Shown here piece after piece: positions 54,709-63,974 of a stretch of 64,000 nt of DNA; positions within the stretch are counted from its first letter, which is position 1, and each line of letters starts with the position of its first letter. The position numbers and the translations under genes are program-made. The notes under the pieces were generated by a model. It was given only the letters and a program-made list of their open reading frames with translations. It was not told the DNA's origin and did no database searches. Source of the stretch: Lentisphaerota bacterium (GTDB taxonomy: Bacteria; Verrucomicrobiota; Lentisphaeria; Victivallales; Victivallaceae); contig SUWD01000004.1 in assembly GCA_015061685.1 (NCBI GenBank), positions 62,001 through 126,000 on the forward strand, in the 5' to 3' direction.

Positions 54709-55997
54709 TGCAGAAACTCCTTAAAACGATGTTGATATTTTTCTTCAATCGCAAAAACGATCTGCACCGTACCATTCGGTGCGTAATTTTCTTCATAAAT
54801 ATTTCCCGATCCATGTGCCAGAGTAATCAAATCATAACGGGAAGGCGGAATTTCCGCACGCAGTAAACAACGGGAACGGGAGGCAAAATCAGCAAGAAGA
54901 TTCCTTAAATTATCCAAGCCCTCTCCGGTAGATGCCGAAACATACAACGCATCCGGGAAAAGCCCCCGCAAACGGGCAAGTTTTATCGCATCTTTCTCCC
55001 GGTCGATTCGGTCGCTTTTGTTGAAAACAACCACCATTTTTTTCTCATCAGCTCCCAGCTCTTTCAATACACCGAGAGTGGTTTCCCATTCATTATCAAT
55101 GTCTTCAGAAGAAACATCCAGTACAACCAATAAAATATCTGCCAATACCGCTTCTTCCAGAGTCGATTTGAATGCCTCAACCAATTGGTGAGGCAGTTTA
55201 CGGACAAAACCCACAGTGTCATTGAGAACCATCTCCACATTGCCCGGCAGATTTATCCGGCGGGCAGTCGGATCAAGTGTCGCAAACAACTGATCTTTCA
55301 CCAATACGTCAGAATCACATAACGCATTTAGCAAAGAGGATTTACCGACATTCGTATAGCCTACTAACGCACCCTGGGCAACCGGGCGGCGGATACGGGA
55401 TTTCCTTTGAGATGCCCGCTGTTTGCGAACCAGTGCCAGCTCTTCTTTCAACTGCTGGATACGTCTTTTTATCAAACGGCGGTCGGTTTCCAGCTGGGCT
55501 TCGCCCTGACCGCGGTTGGTCGTCCCTCCGCCACGCTGACGGGACAAGTGAGTCCAGGCTTTATGCAAACGGGGCAAGGAGTACTCAAGTTTTGCCAGCT
55601 CAACCTGCAAAACCGCTTCTTTGGTCATTGCCCGGGAGGCAAAAATCTCCAGAATGATCTCCTCCCTGCCCACAACCGGACAGCCGGTAAGTTTTTCCCA
55701 GTTTCGCTGCTGGGAAGGTGTCAGATCTGAATCAAATACCAGAATATCAGCTTCACACTCCTGCACCATACGGGCAAGTTCTTCCGCCTTGCCGCTGCCG
55801 GTACGGTAGCGAACCTGATGATTGCGGAGCCGGACGATCTCCGGCTCCAGAGGAATGATTTCCAGATTGCGGACCAGATCAGCCAATTCATCAAGCTGGG
55901 ATTCCACAACAGAACAATCCTGATCCGGCTCCAAAAAGCCGATCAGGAATGCCCGCTGCTCTCTGATGGCAGCTGTCTCTTTCTCCAGCTCGATCAA
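54705..55997 (-). CDS. hflX: Ribosome-rescue GTPase HflX
   Basis: 430 residues. N-terminal HflX domain (VRYRTGSGKAEELARMV), the glycine-rich linker LSRQRGGGTTNRGQGEAQLETDRR, a coiled coil, and a G domain with G1 GYTNVGKSS, G3 DTVGF, G4 NKSD and the usual Phe of DTVGF in place of Gln. It dissociates stalled 70S ribosomes after stress. The start is TTG 55997, supported by GGAGAG four nt upstream. It follows malic enzyme by 22 nt and is coupled to the coiled-coil gene. Confidence 0.95.
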   Translation of the reverse strand: MIELEKETAAIREQRAFLIGFLEPDQDCSVVESQLDELADLVRNLEIIPLEPEIVRLRNHQVRYRTGSGKAEELARMVQECEADILVFDSDLTPSQQRNWEKLTGCPVVGREEIILEIFASRAMTKEAVLQVELAKLEYSLPRLHKAWTHLSRQRGGGTTNRGQGEAQLETDRRLIKRRIQQLKEELALVRKQRASQRKSRIRRPVAQGALVGYTNVGKSSLLNALCDSDVLVKDQLFATLDPTARRINLPGNVEMVLNDTVGFVRKLPHQLVEAFKSTLEEAVLADILLVVLDVSSEDIDNEWETTLGVLKELGADEKKMVVVFNKSDRIDREKDAIKLARLRGLFPDALYVSASTGEGLDNLRNLLADFASRSRCLLRAEIPPSRYDLITLAHGSGNIYEENYAPNGTVQIVFAIEEKYQHRFKEFLQ

Positions 55998-56019
55998 CGA
56001 TCTCTCCGCAATAACAACT

Positions 56020-57354
56020 TCAACGCTGTTTCAAACGGGCAGCAACTTCCGCCTCATAAGCGTCAAGATCATCAATGGTCAACTGGGCCACGCCGGTACG
56101 CATTGCCGCTTCCGCAACTTTGCGGGCAACGTGAGGCACGACCCGGGGATCGAAAGGTTTCGGGATGACCATATCCAGACGGATTCCGGCAGGTCCGTCA
56201 AAAGTACCTTTTTCAGCATCTGCCGGATAAGCTTTTTTCAATTCGACTTTGACGTCTTCAGGGATCTCCATAGTCGCCAATTCGGCAAGAGCTTCGCTGG
56301 CGGCAAGTTTCATCTCTTCATTGATATCTTTGGCACGGACATCCAATGCTCCGCGGAAAATACCGGGGAAACCAAGAACGTTGTTGATCTGATTGGGGAA
56401 ATCACTGCGTCCGGTACCGACCACAGCTGCTCCGGCCGCCAATGCAACATCCGGGAAAATTTCCGGAGTAGGATTGGCCATGGCAAAAATCACCGGATTC
56501 GGAGCCATGGTTTTTACCATTTCGGCAGTTACACAATCCGGAACCGAGAAACCGAGGAAAATATCCGCTCCCTTAAGAGCATCTTCCAAAGTGCGGCACG
56601 GAGTGTCCGCGGCAAAGAATGCTTTTTCCGCATTCAGATCGTTTCTGCCGGTATGGATAACTCCTTTGGAGTCGCACATGATAAAATTCTCTTTTTTCGC
56701 ACCGGCAGTCAGGTAAAAACGGCTGCAGGCAATACCGGCTGCACCGGCACCATTGACCACGAAACGGCATTTGGCAATGTCTTTGCCCAACAGTTTCAAG
56801 GCGTTGATGATCGCCGCCATGGAGATGATCGCCGTACCATGCTGGTCATCGTGGAAAACCGGAATATTCATCCGCTCTTTCAACACTTTTTCGATCTCAA
56901 AGCAGGCAGGTGCGGCAATATCTTCCAGGTTGATTCCGCCGAAAGTAGGTTCCAGATGCTCAACTGCCGCAATCATTTTTGCCGCATCAGTACGGTTTTT
57001 TTCGTCAAAAACCTTGCCCAGACAGAGCGGAATGGCGTCAATGTCAGCAAAATGTTTGAAAAGCACCGCTTTTCCTTCCATAACCGGCAAACCGGCTTCA
57101 GGACCGATGTTGCCCAAACCAAGAACCGCAGTCCCGTTGCTGACCACCGCAACCATATTGCCTCGGGAGGTGTAACGCCAGACATTATCCACATCCTTGT
57201 TGATCTCAAGACAGGGCTGGGCTACGCCGGGAGTATAAGCCAAACTCAAGTCATCTCCGGTATCACAAGGTTTGGTAGTCGTAATGGCGATCTTACCGGG
57301 ACATTTACCGGCATGATAATCCAATGCAAGCTGTTTCAATTCATCTGCTGTCAT
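56020..57354 (-). CDS. NAD(P)-dependent malic enzyme
   Basis: 444 residues, the short bacterial form without the phosphotransacetylase-like extension. Oxidative decarboxylation of malate to pyruvate. N-terminal [15 protein letters not shown] with the catalytic Tyr, [22 protein letters not shown] with the catalytic Lys, [13 protein letters not shown] and FHDDQHGTA with the metal-binding Asp/Glu ligands, and the nucleotide motif [12 protein letters not shown]. The co-substrate (NAD or NADP) cannot be fixed by eye. AAGGAG precedes the start. Confidence 0.95.
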   Translation of the reverse strand: MTADELKQLALDYHAGKCPGKIAITTTKPCDTGDDLSLAYTPGVAQPCLEINKDVDNVWRYTSRGNMVAVVSNGTAVLGLGNIGPEAGLPVMEGKAVLFKHFADIDAIPLCLGKVFDEKNRTDAAKMIAAVEHLEPTFGGINLEDIAAPACFEIEKVLKERMNIPVFHDDQHGTAIISMAAIINALKLLGKDIAKCRFVVNGAGAAGIACSRFYLTAGAKKENFIMCDSKGVIHTGRNDLNAEKAFFAADTPCRTLEDALKGADIFLGFSVPDCVTAEMVKTMAPNPVIFAMANPTPEIFPDVALAAGAAVVGTGRSDFPNQINNVLGFPGIFRGALDVRAKDINEEMKLAASEALAELATMEIPEDVKVELKKAYPADAEKGTFDGPAGIRLDMVIPKPFDPRVVPHVARKVAEAAMRTGVAQLTIDDLDAYEAEVAARLKQR

Positions 57355-57399
57355 TATATTTCTCCTTTTTAAGATATTTGGGGTGAGTGAAACACAAAT

Positions 57400-58095
57400 T
57401 CAAAGCCGGGGACGCACATTCCACGATGTACTGCCCCATGCTCCATCCTTAAATTCATATATGCCGAATGCTCCGGTGGCAAGTTTCAAAGAGCCTTCCG
57501 GCAAATTTCCTTCCGGAAGAATAGCCTTGGAAAAACGGGCGATCCCGTTACTGGTGACCGCAATCACAGTTTTTCCGGAATATTCAGCAAGCACTTTATC
57601 GGCAAATTCTTTCCATTGAGATTCCAATTCACCGGCTCTGGCAGCAAGAAAATGCCACGCCGCCGGCAATACCGCCTCACTGTCCCAGCGTTTCAATGCC
57701 GCTTTACCGGCGGCACGCAAATCATCCAGAGAGGTATCAACGGTCATCGACGAGAGTTTTTCAGCAATACCGAGACGCAGAACAACATCATCTTCCGGCT
57801 TGCCGTCATCCATGCCGTAATCAAGCTCTGTAAGAAATTCAGCTTCAGACAAGACCGCTCCGGGAAAGGATGCGGCGATCCCGACCGCACTCTGGCAGGT
57901 ACGCTGAAGCGGAGCATGAAAAATCATCTGCGGTTCGATACCCATTTCAGCAAGCATCTCTCCGGCGGCATACGCCTGACGCATCCCGGTCTCTGTAAGC
58001 GGAATATCCGTGGCACTGCCGACCCGCAAAATAACATCCCCGGAATTAAAAGTATTTCCATGACGGACAACGATCAAACGGGTAACTTCACTCAT
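57400..58095 (-). CDS. Histidine phosphatase-family protein lacking the second catalytic His
   Basis: 231 residues. Motif I VVRHGNTFN carries the phospho-accepting His; acid residue region is ELDYGMDDGK. The second catalytic His, normally in SHGG, is replaced: the sequence is VTSNGIARF with Ser/Asn. Phosphoglycerate-mutase-like fold otherwise complete. It overlaps kdsB by 4 nt, so a role in KDO or LPS precursor metabolism is plausible, but it might be a phosphate-binding or altered-specificity member. Malic enzyme lies 45 nt downstream. Confidence 0.8.
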   Translation of the reverse strand: MSEVTRLIVVRHGNTFNSGDVILRVGSATDIPLTETGMRQAYAAGEMLAEMGIEPQMIFHAPLQRTCQSAVGIAASFPGAVLSEAEFLTELDYGMDDGKPEDDVVLRLGIAEKLSSMTVDTSLDDLRAAGKAALKRWDSEAVLPAAWHFLAARAGELESQWKEFADKVLAEYSGKTVIAVTSNGIARFSKAILPEGNLPEGSLKLATGAFGIYEFKDGAWGSTSWNVRPRL

Positions 58096-58934
58096 TTCAA
58101 CAACTCCCCGGCTTTGGCAATCAATTTTGCGGCACGCTCAAGGTCTTCCGGTGAATCCACACCGCTGGCGGCCGCATCGTAACCGTCAGGATAAGTGACT
58201 TCCACCATGCGTACCGGAATACCGTTTTCAATAAAACGCAACTGTTCAAGCTGCTCAAATTTCTCATATTCGCCCAGCGGAGCCTGCGAAAAATAAGCTA
58301 ATGCGGCAAATTTATAAGCATACAAACCGACATGGCGGCAAACCGGAGAAAAACCACCGTCTGCGGCAAGTTTTTCTTCCCCGCGGATCGCCGGAATGAT
58401 ATTTTTGGAAAACCACTTCGCATTTCCGTCAGCTCCAACGATCGCAGTTGTACCGGAAAACGGAGAGGTCTTCTTGGATTCACGGAGTGCCGCAAGCTCC
58501 TCCCAAGTCAAACGGGTATAAGGAGTAGCAACCTGCGTTGCCGGAAATTTGTCGAATGCATCAAGCAAAGCACTGATGAAAGATGGAGGACAAAGCGGAT
58601 TATCCCCCTGTAAATTGAGCAGAACATCGGGACGCTCTTTGCGATTCATCGCCACTGCCCAGACCCGGTCAGAGCCGGAACGGCAGCTGGATGGGGTGAT
58701 CTCCACCGGAATATCGTGCTTTTCACAATATTCTATGATTTTGGCACTGCCTTCACCGGGAACTTCCGGTTCTTCAGTAGCGACGACCGCTTCACAATCC
58801 TTGCGGCTGCGGCACACCGCATCGGCAATATCCCAAACCCGCTGGATAATTGCTTTGCCGCACAACTCTGCCAGTGGTTTACCGGGAAAACGTTTCGACC
58901 CGAAGCGGGCCGGAATAACGATCAAACTTTTCAT
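58092..58934 (-). CDS. kdsB: 3-deoxy-manno-octulosonate cytidylyltransferase (CMP-KDO synthetase)
   Basis: 280 residues. Activates KDO as CMP-KDO for LPS inner core. N-terminal VIPARFGSKRFPGKPL is the nucleotide-binding signature; CRSGSDRVWAVA corresponds to the SGTDR region; NLQGDNPL replaces the more usual QGDEP with Asn; the metal-binding C-terminal GVDSPEDLERA is intact. It indicates a KDO-containing outer membrane. AAGGAG lies 6 nt before the ATG. An intrinsic terminator for the preceding gene is directly upstream, so the promoter is not obvious. Confidence 0.92.
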   Translation of the reverse strand: MKSLIVIPARFGSKRFPGKPLAELCGKAIIQRVWDIADAVCRSRKDCEAVVATEEPEVPGEGSAKIIEYCEKHDIPVEITPSSCRSGSDRVWAVAMNRKERPDVLLNLQGDNPLCPPSFISALLDAFDKFPATQVATPYTRLTWEELAALRESKKTSPFSGTTAIVGADGNAKWFSKNIIPAIRGEEKLAADGGFSPVCRHVGLYAYKFAALAYFSQAPLGEYEKFEQLEQLRFIENGIPVRMVEVTYPDGYDAAASGVDSPEDLERAAKLIAKAGELLK

Positions 58935-58949
58935 ATTACTCCTTTACAT

Positions 58950-58978
58950 AAAAATGAGGAACGTTGCAGCGTTCCTCA
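58950..58978 (-). terminator. Intrinsic terminator of the collagen-like gene
   Basis: Perfect 9-bp stem TGAGGAACG (58955-58963) and CGTTCCTCA (58970-58978), loop of 6, followed on the minus strand by TTTTTA. It ends 16 nt before the kdsB start codon. Confidence 0.85.
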
Positions 58979-58998
58979 TCGTATTTCAGACTGACAAA

Positions 58999-59985
58999 TT
59001 ACTTTCCGAAAGGGATTCCCGGAATTTCAATCTCGATAAGATGTTCAAAACCAAGATAATGGAATGTGGTCAGCACCGCAGCTCCGATAAAAAACAGTAT
59101 CGTAATTATCGACATTATCAAATAGAATTTAGACGGTGCAGAAACATTTACGGCAGCAGGCATTCCGGGGGCACCGGGCATTCCGGGGGCACCGGGCATT
59201 CCGGGGGCACCGGGCATTCCGGGGGCACCGGGCATTCCGGGGGCACCGGGCATTCCGGGGGCACCAGGCATTCCCGGCTTAATTCCCGGGGCACCAGGCA
59301 TTCCCGGCTTAATTCCCGGGGCACCAGGCATTCCCGGCTTAATTCCCGGGGCGGCGGCAACAGGAGCAACAGGAGCCGGCATTCCCGGCTTAATTCCCGG
59401 AGCGGCGGGCATTCCGGGGGCACCGGGCATTCCGGGGGCACCGGGCATTCCGGGGGCACCGGGCATTCCGGGGGCACCGGGCATTCCCGGCTTAATTCCC
59501 GGAGCGGCGACAACAGGAGCGGCGGCAGGAGCAGCCGGGGTAGCGACAACAGGAGCGGCGGCAGGAGCAGCCGGGGTAGCGACAACAGGAGCGGCAGCAG
59601 GAGCAGCGGCAGGAGCAGCCGGGGTGGCGACAACAGGAGCGGCGGCAGGAGCAGCCGGGGTGGCGACAACAGGAGCGGCGGCAGGAGCAGCCGGGGTGGC
59701 GACAACAGGAGCGGCAGCAGAAGCTGGACGCTGGATGCGTACAGTCCGGTCATCATTCAACTCTGCACCGGCAGGAGCTGCCGGTTTCAATTTAACCGTC
59801 ATTCTCGTACGGGTGTCTTCATCGACTCCGGCAGGGGCAGGTGCTTCAGCAGCAGACTGCTCCGGAGAAGCTAATTGCGGACCGGTCGCCGCCGGAATAA
59901 GAGTCCGCAAACGCATCGTTTTTCTTGTTCTGGTATCGTCATCCAAAGGAGCCGGAGTTACCGGAATATTTTCCTGATCCGCCAT
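58999..59985 (-). CDS. Collagen-like repeat membrane protein
   Basis: 328 residues. Three related N-terminal motifs, [13 protein letters not shown] (15-27), [13 protein letters not shown] (~55-67) and [10 protein letters not shown] (~77-86), precede an Ala/Pro/Val-rich stretch with [12 protein letters not shown] repeats, then Gly-X-Pro collagen triplets (GMPGAP repeated, interrupted by GIKP), and one C-terminal membrane span (about residues 288-310, [18 protein letters not shown]). Expected to be cytoplasmic with a C-terminal anchor, unless exported by an unknown route. The function is unknown. The basic Thr motifs could be phosphorylation sites. Strong terminator follows; 54 nt upstream is a TPR gene on the same strand. 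Confidence 0.72.
   Translation of the reverse strand: MADQENIPVTPAPLDDDTRTRKTMRLRTLIPAATGPQLASPEQSAAEAPAPAGVDEDTRTRMTVKLKPAAPAGAELNDDRTVRIQRPASAAAPVVATPAAPAAAPVVATPAAPAAAPVVATPAAPAAAPAAAPVVATPAAPAAAPVVATPAAPAAAPVVAAPGIKPGMPGAPGMPGAPGMPGAPGMPGAPGMPAAPGIKPGMPAPVAPVAAAPGIKPGMPGAPGIKPGMPGAPGIKPGMPGAPGMPGAPGMPGAPGMPGAPGMPGAPGMPGAPGMPAAVNVSAPSKFYLIMSIITILFFIGAAVLTTFHYLGFEHLIEIEIPGIPFGK
59155..59500. repeat. 18-bp tandem repeat tract within the collagen-like gene
   Basis: On the plus strand GGCATTCCGGGGGCACCG recurs in two blocks (about 59158-59270 and 59404-59486), separated by a longer period ending in TTAATTCCCGG. It encodes the GAPGMP units. Length is likely to vary between strains. Confidence 0.85.
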
Positions 59986-60039
59986 TTTTCAAGTCCTTTC
60001 CGAATATATATTAACTTTTATCTTTTTCATTATCCGCAA

Positions 60040-61434
60040 TTATACCGCTGCATTTTCTTCCAGAGCTTTCATACGCTGTGGAACATCACGGTAATCTGCC
60101 ATGCTTATCAAAATCTGCTTGTAGTTCTCTTTGGCTTCATCAATTCTGCCAACCAGAACAAGAGCATTGCCGAGATAATACATTGCTTCCCGCTTGTACT
60201 TGTCCATACGAGCCATATCGTTTACTGCCGCAGTCAAATATTCTACCGCCTGAGCAGGATTGTTTTTCAACAATTCACAACGGCCGAGATAAACCAGACT
60301 GCCACGCCGTTTCTGCGGGTTTTCCGCAACCGCTTTGAATGTAGCTTCGGCAGCTTCAAACATGTCAAATTCAAACTGTAATTCACCAAGATCAAATTGC
60401 AGCTGCATATCATTCGGGAAACGCTGGGCCCGCATTGTCGCATGCTCCCAACGGTAATCATAAATATCCTTTTCCAATTGAGCGACTTGAGCATCGGCAT
60501 TCTCATATTTTTCCGGCTCTGCTTTCAAGGCTTCTATCGTAGTTTTGAGATGGGAAATGTAGGCCTTTTCAATATGTTTGTCCAACACCGGGTCAAGCAC
60601 ACCCAGCCGGTCAGCAACGTTTTTGTACTCCTGCAAAGCTTCTTCGTATCTGCCGGCAACCATAAAAGCATCCGCCATTTTACGCCGCATATCCACCGAA
60701 TCCTGCTTACGCAACTCCGCTGAAAAACGGTCTATGAGCAGCTGGGCCTGATTGGCATCGTGGATCGTACCATCCAGAAGTTGCTGGATAATAGCATCTT
60801 CCGCATCGGCGGCATTAGCCTTTTTATTGGATTTCTGATCGTTGAAGTTACCTTTTTCAATACTCGCCAAAACCATCGCCGCCTGCAATCCGGCTTTGTC
60901 AATATTCTTCTTATCGGCAGTTTTGGCAATCATGTCCTGGTGGATTTTCAGAGCGTCGATACCCTGACCGTTACGCTGCATGGCATCGGCAAGTTTTTTC
61001 ATCCGGGCAGGAGACGGGTGCAGTTTGCACAAAATATCCAGTGCCGATACCACAGCCCAGGGAGAACCGGCAGATTCTCCGGCGGAGGCCAGAACACCGA
61101 GCATAACCGGATTATCCACGCAAACTGCCAAACTGTTTTCGCACATCGCCATCGCTTTCACCGGATCGGATGCTGAAATGATCTGAACGACCGGAGCTTT
61201 GAACAACGCTGCCAGTTTAGCCAAAAATTTAACCCCGCCGCTTAAATTTTTCAATTTACCCAATTCGTATTCACGGAGCTTTTCATAGAGCATCGGAACT
61301 TCCGGATTCTTGCATAAAATCGGATACAGGATATCTACTGCACTGTTAAAATCCTGCACTTGTGCCATTCTGGCGGCCCGGGTCAATGCATCCCGGACAT
61401 AGATCGGAGCCTGGCTGACTGTCTTTCGAATCAT
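60040..61434 (-). CDS. Tetratricopeptide-repeat protein, function unknown
   Basis: 464 residues, no signal peptide. Helical repeats of about 34 residues span much of the protein; the clearest are GRYEEALQEYKNVADRLG, FDMFEAAEATFKAVAENP and GRIDEAKENYKQIL. The N-terminal third is a less regular helical region. TPR arrays bind protein partners. It precedes the collagen-like gene, which it may help assemble or localise (inference). A good promoter lies 40-70 nt upstream; the ribosome site AAAGTGA is weak. Confidence 0.72.
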   Translation of the reverse strand: MIRKTVSQAPIYVRDALTRAARMAQVQDFNSAVDILYPILCKNPEVPMLYEKLREYELGKLKNLSGGVKFLAKLAALFKAPVVQIISASDPVKAMAMCENSLAVCVDNPVMLGVLASAGESAGSPWAVVSALDILCKLHPSPARMKKLADAMQRNGQGIDALKIHQDMIAKTADKKNIDKAGLQAAMVLASIEKGNFNDQKSNKKANAADAEDAIIQQLLDGTIHDANQAQLLIDRFSAELRKQDSVDMRRKMADAFMVAGRYEEALQEYKNVADRLGVLDPVLDKHIEKAYISHLKTTIEALKAEPEKYENADAQVAQLEKDIYDYRWEHATMRAQRFPNDMQLQFDLGELQFEFDMFEAAEATFKAVAENPQKRRGSLVYLGRCELLKNNPAQAVEYLTAAVNDMARMDKYKREAMYYLGNALVLVGRIDEAKENYKQILISMADYRDVPQRMKALEENAAV

Positions 61435-61477
61435 AACTAAAAAATCACTTTCAATATGCTGCAGTTAATTCCACACA

Positions 61478-61506
61478 AATATACATGTATGTAAACTACA
61501 CTTCAA
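61478..61506 (-). promoter_or_regulatory. Promoter of the TPR-collagen-like operon
   Basis: Minus strand -35 TTGAAG (61501-61506), 17-nt spacer, -10 TATATT (61478-61483). Predicted start ~37 nt before the ATG. Confidence 0.6.
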
Positions 61507-61562
61507 ATGCAATTTTTACAAGTGATTTTATTGCAAATCCGCAAAAAAATCATATTTTTTTA

Positions 61563-62246
61563 TCATTTATCGTCTGCAATACGGCAAATCCCGCAATTAT
61601 GACAATTCAATCCCTGCGGCGGAACGTAAAGGCGATGAGCTTTGATCGCCGCACGACGGTTGAAATAACTTTTCAATGCCAAGATACAACCGACAATAAT
61701 AAATGCTCCGGGTGCCGCACCCGGCAAAAGAAAATCAACCGTCCAGGACGGAATCAATTTTATCCCGAATACCGCTCCGCAGGTCAAAAATTCCCGGATC
61801 ATCCCAAGCATGGTCAAAGTCAGAGTAAAGCCCAACCCCATACCGATACCATCCAGAATTGAACGCAAAGGCGTATTGCGGGAGGCAAAAGCTTCCGCCC
61901 GCCCCAAAACAATACAATTGACAACTATCAGCGGAATAAAAATCCCCAGTGCTTCATACAATGAAGATGGTGCGTATGCCTGCAGCAGCAGATCAACCAC
62001 CGTTACAAAACCGGCAATTACCACAATATACACCGGGATACGGATCTTTTTGGGCGTAAATCCGGCAATCAGACTGATCACCAGATTGCTCCCCGCAAGC
62101 ACGCAGGTCGTGGCGATCCCCATCCCGAATCCATTGGCGGCACTGCTGGTCAGTGCCAGAGTCGGACAGGTGCCAAGCAGAAGAACCAATACCGGGTTTT
62201 CTTTCCAAATCCCTTTGGAAAAATCCTGAAACAGTGTGTTTTTCAT
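61563..62246 (-). CDS. rnfE: Rnf electron transport complex subunit E
   Basis: 227 residues, six hydrophobic helices. GIWKENPVLVLLLGTCPTLALT at the start and LGIFIPLIVVNCIVLGRAEAFA are the conserved RnfE/NqrD segments; their Cys residues (Cys27 and Cys112) would hold the membrane-embedded Fe-S cluster shared with RnfA. The C terminus adds an extra Cys cluster, CHNCGIC, near residues 215-221. Rnf couples ferredoxin:NAD+ oxidoreduction to Na+ or H+ translocation. Overlaps rnfG by 4 nt. Confidence 0.93.
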   Translation of the reverse strand: MKNTLFQDFSKGIWKENPVLVLLLGTCPTLALTSSAANGFGMGIATTCVLAGSNLVISLIAGFTPKKIRIPVYIVVIAGFVTVVDLLLQAYAPSSLYEALGIFIPLIVVNCIVLGRAEAFASRNTPLRSILDGIGMGLGFTLTLTMLGMIREFLTCGAVFGIKLIPSWTVDFLLPGAAPGAFIIVGCILALKSYFNRRAAIKAHRLYVPPQGLNCHNCGICRIADDK

Positions 62247-62881
62247 TGCTTTTTCTCCATTTCCGTCAAGCCGGATTTTGCAAATGCCGATGCGATTTCA
62301 TCAACAACTGACGTTACCGCCCGGCTGGTGACCGTCGCTCCGGTCTTATAGATGAATTCACCGCCGTCTGCTGAAGTTTTCCATGCCCCGGCTTCCTGTG
62401 CATTTTTCCCGTTATACTGATCCAAATACTGCTGTGCCGGAATTTCCGGAGCTTCTTCACTCAAATTAAAAATCGTCCTCTGGAATTTACGGCTGCAAAC
62501 TTCCGCCCCCAATCCGGGAGTCTCCTTCTGCCGCAATATCTGTACCCCGGTGATCCTTCCGGCAAGGTCGAAACCGACCAATGCTTCGATCTCTCCGGCA
62601 TATCCTTTGCGGGTAACTGCGGATCCGACAAATCCCACTGTTTTACCATCTTTTTCCACCGGATAAAAAGATTTGCCGTCAATATCAACGACATCACCAA
62701 TGCGATCAAATTCAGGAAGACGCAGACGCTTGAATTCATTTACTTTCTTGCTCTCCTGTGATTTGCGGATCGGTTCGGCAGTCAGCTGGGAAACCACCGC
62801 CAGCACCAATGCCGCCAGCAAGGCTATACCGCCAAGAAACAACCCCAGTACCGGTAAACTTTCACGGTTGCGAAGCTTCAT
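62243..62881 (-). CDS. rnfG: Rnf complex subunit G, FMN-binding
   Basis: 212 residues. One N-terminal membrane span (~11-32), then the FMN-binding domain. The flavinylation motif TGATVTS has the Thr to which FMN is attached through a phosphoester bond. KETPGLGAEVCS and FQRTIF are conserved. Overlaps rnfD and rnfE by 4 nt each, so the three are translated together. Confidence 0.93.
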   Translation of the reverse strand: MKLRNRESLPVLGLFLGGIALLAALVLAVVSQLTAEPIRKSQESKKVNEFKRLRLPEFDRIGDVVDIDGKSFYPVEKDGKTVGFVGSAVTRKGYAGEIEALVGFDLAGRITGVQILRQKETPGLGAEVCSRKFQRTIFNLSEEAPEIPAQQYLDQYNGKNAQEAGAWKTSADGGEFIYKTGATVTSRAVTSVVDEIASAFAKSGLTEMEKKQ

Positions 62882-63969
62882 TCTGCACTCTCCTCCTTAC
62901 GGCGTTTCGGGACATAACCAAAAGGACGGTGTCCGCACCAGCGGTCGATCAAAGGAACAAGGGCATTCATAAACAGGATCGCAAAACTGACCCCCTCCGG
63001 GTAATTGCCCCAAATCCGGATCACTGAAGTCATTACTCCGCAACCAACTGCAAAAACCACACAGCCGGCTCCCGTGATCGGACTGGTAACCATGTCCGTC
63101 GCCATGAATACCGCTCCTAAAAACAAACCGCCATTAAGTATATGGAACAACGGCGACGGTGTTACTCCGGGTAGAAAATAGTGAACTATCCCGGTAAAAA
63201 TTGCCACACTCCCGATGAAAAATAACGGAACCCGCCAGTTTATCAGATTGAGTGCAACCAATATCACATAGCCAAGCAGTAATGCAAATACACTGGTTTC
63301 CCCCAAACACCCTGCCCGGTCTCCCCAGAAACAGCGTTTAAGAAATTCACGGTCTTCAACTTTATGGAAATTGTTTGCCGCCGCCTGATCTTTTCCCATG
63401 ACTTTGGGAGTTGTGCCGACCACTCCCAAGGGAGTGGCACAGGTAACCGCATCCGCCCCATTGAAAAATTCTGTCCGTCCCGGATAATCAGAAACCACCA
63501 TACCTCTTGACGGTGTCCACAAGGTCATCGCCGCCGGCAGAGCTATAAGCAATCCAACTCTTGCCACCAGTGCCGGATTGAAAGGATTGTTGCCCAGACC
63601 GCCGTAAACCTGTTTTCCGAGCCAGATCGCCAGTATCGCCCCGATCGGCGGAACATAAAGCGGTACACTTACCGGCAGACACAACGCCAGAAGCACGCCG
63701 GTCAATGCCGCTGACAAGTCTCCGACAGTACGCCACACCGCTTTCCCGACTGCCCAACACCATAATGCTTCAGCGGCAACACAGCAGAATACCGTGTAAA
63801 CGATCACCAGCAATGCCCGGAATCCGAAGAACCATGTCGATGCGGCAACCGCCGGCAGCAGTGCCAGAAGCACTCCACCCATGATCGTACGTAAATTCGC
63901 CCCGGTCGACAGGTGCGGAGAGGAACTCAACACCAGTTTTTTGCCGGTCGGCAGTTTTATATTTTCCAT
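62878..63969 (-). CDS. rnfD: Rnf complex subunit D, membrane flavoprotein
   Basis: 363 residues with about ten membrane helices. LSSSPHLSTGANLRTIM at the start, the GNNPFNPALVARVGLLIALP segment, and DAVTCATPLG with a Thr that corresponds to the RnfD/NqrB FMN attachment site. VTSPITGAGCVVFAVGCG closes the transport core. Gene order D-G-E matches bacterial rnf operons. The start ATG is preceded by AAGGAAAG. Confidence 0.93.
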   Translation of the reverse strand: MENIKLPTGKKLVLSSSPHLSTGANLRTIMGGVLLALLPAVAASTWFFGFRALLVIVYTVFCCVAAEALWCWAVGKAVWRTVGDLSAALTGVLLALCLPVSVPLYVPPIGAILAIWLGKQVYGGLGNNPFNPALVARVGLLIALPAAMTLWTPSRGMVVSDYPGRTEFFNGADAVTCATPLGVVGTTPKVMGKDQAAANNFHKVEDREFLKRCFWGDRAGCLGETSVFALLLGYVILVALNLINWRVPLFFIGSVAIFTGIVHYFLPGVTPSPLFHILNGGLFLGAVFMATDMVTSPITGAGCVVFAVGCGVMTSVIRIWGNYPEGVSFAILFMNALVPLIDRWCGHRPFGYVPKRRKEESAE

Positions 63970-63974
63970 AACTG

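Noticed and set aside
55966..57372. 468-codon open frame antisense to malic enzyme
   Set aside because: Opposite strand is a clear malic enzyme; the frame starts inside hflX and has no ribosome site.
59155..59500. Possible CRISPR-like array
   Set aside because: Pure short tandem repeats in a coding frame, no spacers.
58549..59874. 441-codon frame rich in His-Ser-Gly-Gly and Arg-Ser-Gly repeats
   Set aside because: It is the reverse of the collagen-like repeats plus the kdsB start; the low complexity comes from the 18-bp repeats, and the collagen-like frame has promoter and terminator support.
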